From Morinoia aosen (lineage: Eukaryota > Arthropoda > Malacostraca > Amphipoda > Talitridae): a stretch of DNA of 64,000 nucleotides. The stretch covers positions 25,461,891 through 25,525,890 of the forward strand of contig CM059573.1 of assembly GCA_030386875.1 (NCBI GenBank), written 5' to 3'. Below, in pieces: positions 53,777-64,000 of the stretch. A program made the position numbers and the translations under genes. Under the pieces are notes generated by a model that was not told the origin of the DNA, ran no database searches, and worked only from the letters and a program-made list of their open reading frames with translations. Each line of letters begins with the position of its first letter. Within the stretch, counting starts at the first letter, position 1.

Positions 53777-56700
53777 TATATGTATGGCAATTGGCGAGTT
53801 TTTTTTCAGTTAAGCATTATTTGTTCGAGAGTTATCGTCACGTTGTTCTTGATGTTATAGCGGAAAGGTATTTCTAAGATATTTCAATTCTGCAGGATTG
53901 ATTTCACAAAAATGTGTACTGTACGTTTCGAGCGTCTGGTTACAGCGTAAGTCTTATAATTTGTTTTGTCGAATAGGAAAGGAAATGAGTTTCGTCATTT
54001 CTAACCCAATTCAAAATCAAGGACGTATCGCCGGTGTATTAAGGACGTGAGGGTCGATTATGCACGATTTAATAGCTAGTCGACCTGCTCTGCCTTAACA
54101 CTGCTCTACGCGCCCCAAACCAAGCGCGGTCGAGCTCGGACGTGAAATTCATAGTTGGCCATGGATGATTCGAAGGCGCAAAATTTTCAGTTGATTAACG
54201 GCCGTAACATTTGAAAGCGGCATGACTCGATCTGTCAGTTAATGACAGCGTGTCATCGTGAGCGTACTGGCGGTTACTGCCTTTGCAAAGGTTGCGTTTG
54301 GTATTTCGACTGTGTTCTTCACAATCATTGCGTTAGGCAAATTGTGACGTAGTATTGCATCAGATGCCCAAAACATGTTTATTGATTGTTTTCTAGGATG
54401 TTTTGGCGATCAACCGTTATGGTCATCCTCAGGTTTTTCTTGTCACTTCTCCAGCTCAAGCTGAGTTCAATTTTTCAAACATAGTTATGTGAAGTGTTGT
54501 TCGTCCAACTGTTTTGAAACTAGAACAGTGGTATTCATATCAAAGTACTCTGGATATATAGATTACTGAGCAAGTTTACAGAACAGTTCACATTCACTTG
54601 ATTCATTTGCAATTTTTCACAGAGTGGCTACAAAGACTGTTTTTCAAATGTGTATTGATGTCACAATAAGTTACTTATTTTCACGATATTAATAAGTGCA
54701 AATGCTGACATTGAACAATAAATTAAACCAATATACTTTTCACAGTGCTTTGTATCAGTGCCAACAAGAATAGAGGAAAACGCTGGTGCTAAACCAAAAC
54801 TGTGAGTTTATAATGAAAAATCGATTGCTGTAAATATGTATCATGGCCAAAAAATAGCACAACGTTGTATGACTCTTGCACTTTTGGGACTTAGCACTCC
54901 TACAGGGTCCGAGAGATGTGCATTTGGGTCATTTTATATTGTAATTATTGTTTTACCTTTTCATGATGGACTTTTTTATTCATTTTCTTACTGTCCATGT
55001 CAGCTCGTCTTTCTGTCTTCAACTATTCCCTTGTTTAAGTTTTTCAAGATTTGTAATCCTGTGCATTGAGTCCTGCGCAACAGTGCACCCGAAAGTGCAT
55101 AAAGCTCATCTATCATTTGAGGGTATGGTTTATTGCAAATACTTTTTGGTAGATAATTGCGCTAGCTAATTGTGCTCTAGTTTTTTCTCTAAAACCGCAT
55201 TAGTAACGCAAGGAAATTCTTTTGTGCTATTCTCTGCCATTATTTTCCATTGGTTCTCAAATAAAATATTTTAAATATTATTTTTCAGTGTTTGAATTTG
55301 TTATAAAAGATGCTGTTCAGCATCCGGCCAATAAACAAGCCCATTCAGTCGATTTTAAGTGCCTACCTATGCATTTTATGAATGATGCATTTCTTTTGCA
55401 AAAAAAAAATTCGGTGCTGGTTCATTGGTGACCCAGCTGAGGAAGGGGTATTGAAAACTTACATTGTAGCTTTAATTTCATTCGTTATTTTCTTTAATGA
55501 TATTCAAAATGTTCCTGCAGGCCAATCATTTCAATGAAGTCAAAAAATTTGAGAGAGATATCATGAATGATTTATATATGTTATAAATGAGCGTTGAAAT
55601 GGAATTCTGTATACATGAGTTGACATATCTGTATATTTAGAAAAAATATATTTTCTATTGGTTTATTTCTTGATGTATAGATATATGAAAAATAATATTT
55701 ATATAAACGCAAAATAAAACAATTTTCTCAAATGATAAAAAAACCAAAACTGCTTTGTTTTCGAGAAATGGTGGCCTGAAATAATTTTAGGTTCCCACAC
55801 GAATAGGCTTACCATGCAGCCAACGAGTAAAATCTAACTTCTTTGGCAGGCTGTTGGCACGCGCTTCTTGCTATTCCTACGTGTATCTATAATTATTTCA
55901 GATCATTATTTCTCGAAAACTGAGTTTTGAGGTTTTTGTCACTCGTGAAAATCGTTTTCTTTTACGTTTTTCGGTATTTGGTTAAAATATATGCATCGCA
56001 TTACCCAACACCCTGTACATACCGAGTGTCCCACAGAAATGTTTCCAACTTTTCATTGATTATATCTCCGCTTTGAATTAACATATTTGAGATTTATTCT
56101 TCTCACAATGCAATAAATTTTCTTTTCTTTTCTAATAATTCAAGTTTTTTTCAAATCGTTTAACTTTACAGTGATCGATTTACTGAAACAGATGGAAAAT
56201 TATGTGTTCAGAGGCAAATAATTGTTCAAAGGAAACAATTATGGTGTTCTTAATTTCTCAATACCTACTGTTAAAAATAATTTTACAATGATGTATCCTA
56301 CATATCACGAAGTATCTAAGTTGTTCTAAGTTTGATAATGCTAGTACATGTCAGTAAAAAACAACACAATGATACATTGATGGAAAACGCTTTAGACATT
56401 CTTCACTTTCATTGACTTATAAGCATAGACCTGTGCGACATATTGAAATAATGATGAAAGTGTAATAGGTGGACGTAAAGCATTCTGTACCGAAAGCTAA
56501 CAGGTTGGCATATATCAGAAATTCGGGACTAACTTTCCTTTCGTGTATTCTTATCAGATAGCATACCTACTTAATGGCTCTGAGAACATACTAGGTGTTA
56601 TGTTTTTTTACATACGAGCGACCAAAGACTACCGAATCGCATGAAAATTTTCACTCAAAATCTACGAATATGAATATTTTACAGCTTAAAAGTATATTTA

Positions 56701-57489
56701 GGAGCTCCAAAACTGGAAGACTATGAAATCCGAAGATGCAGATTCAATGTCAAAATATGTTATATTTTTATGTTTGACAACGCGTTTGAGCACTAAGAGA
56801 GAATGTCATAAGTCATAACTTGACCTGAATTTTTGAATGCACATAACGGAGAAAGTAATGAAGCTATCTTGCGACCTTCGGAAGCGATTCACATCACAAG
56901 TCTCGTGCCCACAGCAGATTTTCAGGGGGGAAATTTCAAAACGATCGTAAACTTTGTTAACAATCTAGCCAAAATTCTGGGCCCGTCCATCTTCCTTTCT
57001 TCGGTGAAATTCCTGCACCGAACTGCATGGGAGGTAAATTTGTTTTGTCTGCTAGGAAGCCTACCAGAGCTTTTTGCTAGAAATCACAGGACGCACCTGC
57101 ATTCTTGAAAGCCAATGTTCTTGTAGCTCGACAGACAATCATAAATTGAATAAATGCTTCTTTTTATTGAGTGAAAATCTATCTGAAAGGATTATCTTTG
57201 TTAGGAAAAAGATATTTCTCTAGTTACTTGTTGACTTCCGATTTCGCAAAAATTGAAATCACTGGAGTGACTATGAGAGATGAAACCCCAGCACGTAAAT
57301 TCGTGTTGTCGAATTGAAGACAGCCCCACCACTCCCAAGGGTCTCCCTCCTGATTTGCGAAGTACCATAGCAGCAGTTGTACTAAAGTGATAAATTACGA
57401 GGGCTCGTGTCCCAGCGTACTAAAACCTTAATATTAGGTTAGCTACCATGGCAATCGCAGAGGCCATCGATCCTCTACGACGACCACCG
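53777..57489. other. no gene; small inverted repeat at 55744-55935
   Basis: About 3.7 kb without a supported gene. TTTTCGAGAAATGGTGGCCTG at about 55757 faces an inverse copy ending at about 55925, with a ~100-bp spacer. AACACCCTGTACAT at about 56007 looks like another DNA-transposon end, but no partner was found. Confidence 0.5.
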
Positions 57490-58195
57490 TAAAGGCCTGT
57501 TGACACGAGGGGTGAGCGAGCGCTCCACCGGGAAAGAGAGGCTTAAACCCCGCCCATTTTCTCTCGTTTCAGGCTCAATGGAGCAGTAGACAACAGTCTG
57601 TCTATGTTTGGTCTTCGTCGAGCGACTCAATGCTTCCCAGTGCAATTTCAGACGCTGAACGTGTAGGGTGTGTCGTCTCTGCTCCCTCCCTACGCGTGTG
57701 TGCCTTTCGAAGTAAACGTTTGATAGGCGGTGTATCTGGAATCTTTTTATTTGTGTCCAATAGCCTAGCCTCAATGACATTCTAAGTTCTCTCACAATTT
57801 CATTGAATATTTGATACAGATATGGAGCGTACAATGGCACAATTTTGACTATGTTGTGGTACAATATGCACCTATCACAAAAGTTTATTTATTATGTTTG
57901 ACAGTTCCATCGGTTTCAGAATAGAGAGTGCAATGTATAAACAAATTCTTATAAACAAATAATTAAATTTTTAATGTATAAACAGTATTATGTAGGACAG
58001 TATGATAATGGGGCTAATTTGTTAAAACACATTGTATCATACAGGTCCAGATTGTACGACACTATCCTCATTTTCTCATTTTATGGTATACCTATTGTTT
58101 TGCATAACTTGCAAATATTTTTTTTTTCAGGCCTTTTGCATTAAATTGTATTTTTTGTATCCATATTTGTTCATATTTTTCTAAAATAGCGTACA

Positions 58196-60970
58196 ATGCC
58201 TGTAGAGTGGCCGAAAAAAGTAACTAGTGCCTTTATCGATTTGGTGAAGGAGAAGGAAGAATTGTGGAATGTAAAATCGCCTAGTTACAAAGACAGAGTA
58301 AAAAAAGCCAAATCCTGGGAAGAAATCCTAGGAAAAATAAGCAAAGACATTGAGTGCAGTGAACATGATTTAAAAAAGAAATTGCACACGCTCCGAACGC
58401 AATACAGGAAAGAAATGGCCTCCATCAGCAGTTCGAAAACATCAGGCGCCGGTTCCGGAGACGTTCATGTGCCCAAGCTGTGGTGCTTTGAGGCACTTGC
58501 TTTCCTTCATGGGGGAGAAGTGTGCCGCCCAAGTACGTCCACGATTGATGATATGGTTCATGACCACACTGATGAGGTAATTTTATATTTGACAGATAAT
58601 TTAGTATGAATTCATAGTTAAATTGTGTACAAACGAAATTATTTAGAAGTAATACTAAAGTCGGGAAATTTACCTTCTTTATAATACTGTGGAATTGTAC
58701 TGATAAAAAACATTGGTTTGCATCTTGCACAGCCTCACAATTACTCACGTCTCACAGTAAATAAAAGAACACGCAGAGCAGCTCTGACATTAAGCAGTTT
58801 TTGATTTATTTAAAAAATAACTAATGAAACTGCAAATAAAAATGAACGTTTCAACTGTCGCAAATCATTTTCAGCAGCGTATCTGAAATATACATTGCAA
58901 AAAATTTGTAATGGCAAAAATACAAAAGAGAATCAAACTATACCGAAGCAGGTTAAAAAATGTGGAAATAATAAAGAACAAAAATATGCAAAAAAATTGT
59001 AAGGGTGCTACGCATATGTACATTATTGTTATTTTTTCTCCTTACATTTGCTAGCCTGGTTCGGCATAGTTTTATTCTTTCTTGTGTTTTTGGCGTTACA
59101 ATTTTTTGCAATATTTAATTCAGAGACGCTGCTGAAGATGATTTGCTACATTTGTAACGTTCATTTTCATAAGCAATTTCATTAGTCGTTTTTTCAATCA
59201 ATCAGAAAATGCTCAACTTCACAGTTGCTCTCTGTGTTCTTTTATTGATTGTGAGTTGTCTTGGAAAGAATGGGGAATTACAATTGTTCTCATTTTTCTT
59301 ATTATTCATGTATCAAAATTAATGACTCATATATGAAAACATGAATGCACTTTTTGGTTAACTATGAAGTTGCTTATTAGAGGGTATTTACGTCACTTTG
59401 ATTGGTGATTCATGTATTGATATCAACATATTGAAATATTAACATTTCATTTCACATATTTGAACGAAATTATTCTTTGTATTCAAATCATATTATCTTG
59501 CCATGATACCTTCCCTTCGTTATTGAAATAATCTTTATAAGTTTGGCGAACATCTTTTGCTGTGGCGGTAGTACCCACGTTTCCTCTGCGCAGACCCAGC
59601 ATTTCCCCATCAGTACCAATAGACGCACTTACAATAGTACCATTACTTACGTTCTCTCGGGTCAATTCAGAAACAGAATAATACTGGCCGTCAGATTCGG
59701 CTACCAGGAAATTATGGAGAGCCAAAGTAGCCAATACAACTTTCACAACTTTGTCAGGTTCTAAATTGATTGGAGCTAGAAGCACTCTAAATCTATTGGC
59801 GAGAATGCCAAACGCATTTTCAACAACACGTCTAGCCCTTGACAACCTGTAGGAAAATATTCTCTCCTCCTTTTCCTGATTACGAAAGGGAAAAGGTTTC
59901 ATCAGGTAATCTTTAAGAGGAAAGGCGTCGTCTCCTAGAATTACAAAGGGAGCGGTGCGTTCAGACCCTGGCAGAGTGGTTGTTTTCGGAAATCCCGCTG
60001 TTCCATTATCAATAACTTGACGCAGCCTGCATCGGTTCCATACTCCGCCGTCTGAAACTCGGCCGTTTATCCCTACGTCGGCATACAGAAATCTGTACTT
60101 TGCATCCACTAAAGCCAGAAGAACGATGCTGTGAGATCCCTGTTTGGACAGAAAACGAATAAACCAATGCTTTAATTGCGTCCAAATTAAACCAAGGCTA
60201 AAGGAATTTCATCAAAGCGATTATAAAACAAAATTCTTATAATATTTCGTTCAATGCATATTTCATCTCAATCGTATTGAATTTAATAATAGACACATCA
60301 AAAATTAACACCTAATCGTTAAATGTCCTGTTGACGCTTATTGCCAGGATTGAATTTATCTCGTTCATGTAATAAAAAAAAATTTTTATTTACCTTGTAA
60401 TTAAAGTAATAGGACCCACTCTCACGTGGAGGATTGATTAGAACATGCTTCCCATCAATGGCTCCCACACAATTGGGGAAGTTCCAACGCTCATGGAATT
60501 GATCAGCTATCTCCTGCCACTGCGTGGGGCTCCGAGGCATCTGAAATGTTTTAACAGTACTGTAGTGTTACAATAAAGTGACAAATGCCTCCATTACTTA
60601 ATCTTACAAATTTTTCTTTCAGGTATCTGCCGAGCTTTTGGAAATAATGGAGGATTCGGATATTTCCCTTGGTGAGCAATTGCCTTCAACATCATTTCAG
60701 ACCCCAAGTCCTGATATAATAGCCCCCAAGATAAAGAAGAGGAAAGGGCTGTCTACAGAAGATGATGTCCTTCAGAAAGCTGTGGGACAAATAGAGAGTT
60801 TGGTAAACAAAAAAGACGACAAATTTGATCTTTTTGGCCAATATGTAGCTAGCATGTTGAGGGAATTAAATTGCAACCAGTCTTCAATCGCACAAAAACT
60901 TATGTGCGATGTTCTTTTTCAAGCTCAAATGAATGCCCTCCAGGTGAATTCTTCAGTTAAAATTGACTAG
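58196..60970 (+). CDS. Harbinger Myb/SANT-like (MADF-BESS) DNA-binding protein, two exons
   Basis: Exon 1 is 58196-58576 (127 codons, donor GAG|gtaatt). Exon 2 is 60623-60970 (acceptor tttctttcag, phase 0). The product is 242 residues. Residues about 8-105 are a MADF/Myb-SANT-like domain: LVKEKEELWNVKSPSYKDR, AKSWEEILGKI, LKKKLHTLRTQYRKE. The exon 2 part ends in a BESS-like helix pair (DDKFDLFGQYVASML, NQSSIAQKLMCDVLF). In Harbinger elements this partner binds the terminal DNA and helps the nuclease into the nucleus. The reading frame is intact. Its 2-kb intron contains nuclease exons 2 and 3 on the other strand. Confidence 0.82.
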
Positions 60971-62367
60971 AAGTTTCAATGAAACGCTATGCTTATTAAT
61001 AATCTATTACTCGGATAATATTCAATATTTTCGCCAAACTAATATAGGTATATTGGTGAGTTATTTTTTTAAATTAACCCTTTACCGCCTGAATTTTCTC
61101 AGCCTAGCCTCATTTCATCCGTATTTTTTCACTAGTACTCTAGGATCGTACCTTTTTGCCTGTCAATTTAGAGAAGAAAAAAACATTTGAGTTTAAAAAA
61201 AAGAGAAAAATGAACTTTTAGAAAATACGTCAAATTCGTCGCAGTCGGCCGTAAAGGGTTAAACAACTTTATTCTTTATTTTACCAATCATTGCATTTTC
61301 AATAAGACGGACAAAACCAGAGCCACATTTGATATGTTTATCGTACAGTACAATGTGGATTTATTAGTGTTTTTTATACCCCTCACATATTGTTTTATTC
61401 CTGACCTTCATGTAGTCATCCTTCAGCACGTTGTATATGGCAGCACAAGTTTCTGGGATGATGTAGCTTAAGCCCCGTCCACACTATCAAACTTTTCGTC
61501 AATCACGAACACACCAAAACGCGAACAAAAACACGAACTTTTCCGAACCGTGTCCAGACGTCCAGACTACGTGTTCGTCGGTGTGAAGTTGTTCATGTTG
61601 TTCAATCTTCATTTAAATTAAATTAACAATTAAATTTAAGCCTAACAAATTCGGTCATAGGTAAATAACATAGAACAACAACATTACGTAGTCAATTTTG
61701 GTAAATAAATATCTATGCCGCCCTACAATTAACTATATTTGCACCAAAAACATAATTAAATCGATAAAGTAGAAAAAAATACATAGAAACAAAGTAATTC
61801 ACTCGCAAAATCACCTTCCACAATACATAAACAAGCGAGTGTTCGCTGTTTGAACGAAAGTTCGTGTTCGTGTTTTCCAACACGACGGAAAACACAAACA
61901 CACCGAAATCTGCGAACTTTTCATCGGTGTTCGTGTTCGCGGACTGCTGAAAAACACGAACTTCGGCCGAAAGATTGATAGTGTGGACGGGCCTTTAGTG
62001 CAGAAACAGATATGCGTGTTGAAAATTGCAGTGATCTGTAGCTACCTCCTGCAGCCAACCATCTCAACGTAGCCTCCAATCTTGCACCAGCTGGGATAGC
62101 ATCTCTCATCAATGTGTCTTGTTTCCCTATTTTAGATTCAATTTTGTTTAGTAGTCTGCGAAATAAGTCACTGTTCATTCTCAAGTACCCTTTGAAATCT
62201 CTCTCGTCTTCGTGTAATTCTTGGAAAATGGTCATGTAGCTTCCAAAAATGGATCTATTTTGAAGCCAACGCTTCGCCCACACTTTCCTCCTTCGTTTCT
62301 TCTTCACAGCCGCGACAACTGCTATTGAGAGCGCAAGCGCCATTGCTTTTCGCCGAGCAACCATCAT
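59483..62367 (-). pseudogene. Harbinger DDE transposase/nuclease, three exons, exon 1 disrupted by a MITE
   Basis: Exon 1 runs from Met at 62367 (RRKAMALALSI, KKKRRRKVW) through LEATLRWLAAGGSYRSL. It is interrupted at 61995 by the MITE 61471-61994 and resumes at about 61467 (SYIIPETCAAIYNVL), with donor AAG|gtcagg at 61406. Exon 2 is 60540-60394 with first Asp in GAIDGKH. Exon 3 is 60139-59483 with second Asp in ILGDDAF and Glu in VVENAFG. Splice phases are all 0. Without the MITE it would be about 410 residues, normal for the family. Intron 1 contains exon 2 of the Myb-like gene on the opposite strand. Confidence 0.87.
61471..61994. mobile_element. Harbinger-type MITE inside the transposase exon, TTA TSD
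   Basis: 524 bp with ends AGCCCCGTCCACACTATCAA and, from the right, AGGCCCGTCCACACTATCAA. TTA flanks it at 61468-61470 and 61995-61997. It is rich in CACGAAC / GTTCGTG inverted motifs. Non-coding. Confidence 0.92.
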
Positions 62368-62510
62368 ACATCCGCTTTCAACCGTTTCCTCGAGCACACT
62401 GAAGATTTTACGGGATCGGTATTGCGCCACTGGAACCATGACGTGTAGACACGCTGACTCGACTAAGCATTTTACTGAGCTCGTGGTGGAGCGCTCGCTC
62501 ACCCCTCTTA

Positions 62511-63830
62511 GGGTGCGTTCACACTACGAGCGGAGCGAGCGGAGCGGCGCGGCGCGGAGCGGCACGGAGCGGAGCGGCGCGGCGCGTGTGTTCACATGTG
62601 AGCTGAGCAGAGCTGCCAGAGCGACCCACACAAGCATCAGTCGCTATGGAGCGTGCCGTGAGTGCGCTTCTGTTGCTCGACGGCAAGAAACAAGAACGGA
62701 AACACTGGATCCATCCCATCAACATGAGGAGAGATCGCTATGGAGAATACCACTATCTCTTCGAAACACTGAGGAGAGATGAATCGCAATTCTACGAGTA
62801 TTTACGGATGAAACTGGCAACTTTTGATGAACTACAATCCCTTATAGAAGGAAAAACTTCCAACGAGATAAGATAAATTTGCTGTTCAGTAATGATTCAC
62901 AAATTTTTATTGAGGATACATGTAAAGCAAAGTAGTTTAAGCAAAATTAAAGTCTTTTCAAATAGGCTGTATCACTTGATATTACTACAGGTTTTCGTAG
63001 GCCAGTACGAACAAAAAACGTCTTGTGGTAACTTTAACGTGAATGCAAGTAAAGTAATTCCCTTCAGAAATTCAGGGTTGTGCCAGAGAAAGCTAAGTGA
63101 AAAATACTGACAAATACTGACTTGTCCTGACCAAAAAGTTCTCGAAATACTGACATGTTTTCCGTTAGTATTGGAAAAAAACACCCAAGCTCATAAAATT
63201 TTGAAGCTTATTGTGTATTTGACACTCGTTGAATCTTCCTCATCATCATACGGCCTCCTTTTCCTCCCATTTTACGGAAAAAATGAAAACTTTATTAAAA
63301 AATCGTACATAATTATTCTTTAAGCAAGATCATAAAATAAAACACACAGCATCACAAGAGAGATGAAACTACATAACGAGAAAAATAGAATAAAATTCCT
63401 TAAACTGAAACAATAATAAAATAACTTATCAGAGAAAGCAGAAGAAAATAGAAATAAATGATTAATGAACCCAAATGGGTGATATTACACTAAAATATTA
63501 CATGTTACACTATCAGTTATAATTGTTATATGATTAGTTGTACAAATTACCAGTTATATATTAGATTTTTTAAACTCAAACGAAAATTCTACCCCTGTAA
63601 GTTATGACGATCCAAAGGCGGAGCCGAGGAGAAACGCTCGCCGCGAGCGTCAAAAAATCCCAACGAATTTCCCGAGCGTGCCGCTCCGCTCCGCGCCGCG
63701 CCGTGCCGCTCCGCTCCGCTTGTGGTGTGAACAGCCGAGCGTTTCTGCATTCAAACATGTACAAGCATTATTGCCGCTTCGCTCCGCGCCGCTCCGCTCC
63801 GCTCGCTCCGCTCGTAGTGTGAACGCACCC
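62511..63830. mobile_element. Harbinger-type MITE/deletion derivative in the right TIR, TTA TSD
   Basis: 1320 bp with ends GGGTGCGTTCACACTACGAG and its inverse, continuing in purine-rich GCGGAGC repeats. TTA lies at 62508-62510 and 63831-63833. It retains a transposase start (62646-62876), so it derives from an autonomous Harbinger by internal deletion. Confidence 0.92.
62646..62876 (+). pseudogene. Harbinger transposase N-terminal remnant inside the MITE
   Basis: 76 codons resembling the start of Harbinger transposases: SALLLLDGKKQERKHWIHPIN, then DRYGEYHYLFETLRRDESQFYEYLRM. This parallels the NRSIFGSYMTIFQELHEDERDFKGYLRM of the neighbouring nuclease. It stops before any catalytic residue. 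Confidence 0.7.
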
Positions 63831-63841
63831 TTACGGACAGG

Positions 63842-64000
63842 TAGTGCTCCAGCTCTGCTCTTCTGCCCAGTCATTGGCCTGACTAAACTTGCACTTACGA
63901 CCGAGCACACTCGAGATGGAGCAGGAAAAATCAAAGGCAGATGATAATGTTGAAACGAATGCTGTATTTGATGTGACTAACAAGCCTTAAATAACATTCT
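63842..64000. other. flank of the Harbinger element, no feature
   Basis: Short unique sequence to the end of the window. Confidence 0.5.

Larger units (their letters stand above)
57493..63841. mobile_element. PIF/Harbinger transposon with both genes, broken by two MITEs
   Basis: The left end AGGCCTGTTGACACGAGG runs into GGGTGAGCGAGCGCTCCACC. The same GGTGAGCGAGCGCTCCACC occurs inverted at the right (about 62484-62507), where the terminus resumes after a MITE at 63831-63841 (CGGACAGG). TAA precedes the left end. Inside are a Myb/MADF-like gene on the plus strand and a DDE nuclease on the minus strand, the two proteins Harbingers need. The right TIR is split by a MITE and the nuclease exon 1 by another. 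Confidence 0.85.

Noticed and set aside
56833..57108. 91-codon ORF as an exon
   Set aside because: No family resemblance and no convincing splice context.

Overview
The window is AT-rich, gene-poor animal DNA from an arthropod, most probably an insect. The evidence is eukaryotic introns, TTAGG-type arrays, tRNA-derived SINEs, and a mix of mariner, PIF/Harbinger, hAT-like, CR1/L2-like, Ty3/gypsy and Polinton elements. I could not support a single ordinary host gene. Almost everything recognisable is a mobile element, and many sit inside one another with readable target-site duplications (TSDs).

Layout. 1-8289: microsatellites, a SINE, a 733-bp MITE with an 8-bp TSD (3368-4100) and a 1.5-kb Harbinger-type MITE (5144-6650). 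8290-17487: one MITE split by a non-LTR retrotransposon (8548-9945 plus 14172-16465). That retrotransposon is itself split by a second copy (9946-14171) carrying an intact 1000-residue endonuclease/reverse transcriptase ORF. Another MITE (16858-17404) sits in the same host MITE. 18134-49194: a hAT-like element with matching ATCATGCC duplications contains a complete-length Polinton/Maverick (19253-44548, TSD CTCCTC). The Polinton is interrupted by a gypsy retrotransposon (24749-32639, TSD TTAG), a 1421-bp unknown insert (22605-24025) and two SINEs. The right arm of the hAT-like element carries fold-back repeats and two adjacent MITEs with TTAGG-like arrays. 49203-57490: non-coding, with a dispersed duplication and two deleted mariner-type elements. 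57493-63841: a two-gene PIF/Harbinger transposon whose genes have interlocking exons. It is broken by two further Harbinger-type MITEs.

The Polinton is the main biological system. On the minus strand it has a packaging ATPase and two small genes. On the plus strand, in order, are protein-primed DNA polymerase B, a phospholipase A2-like protein, a chromodomain integrase, a conserved protein of unknown role, a penton-like minor capsid protein, the major capsid protein, a zinc-ribbon/membrane-active small protein, an adenovirus-type protease, and two coiled-coil proteins, one fibre-like. The capsid-side genes begin with a nearly invariant YTTTAAAAAATG, which looks like a shared late-type promoter/start signal. 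Most replication genes are frameshifted, whereas the major capsid and PLA2-like ORFs remain open.

Limits: all family calls come from reading motifs by eye; no database search or computed alignment was possible. Element borders are exact where a TSD is given and approximate otherwise.
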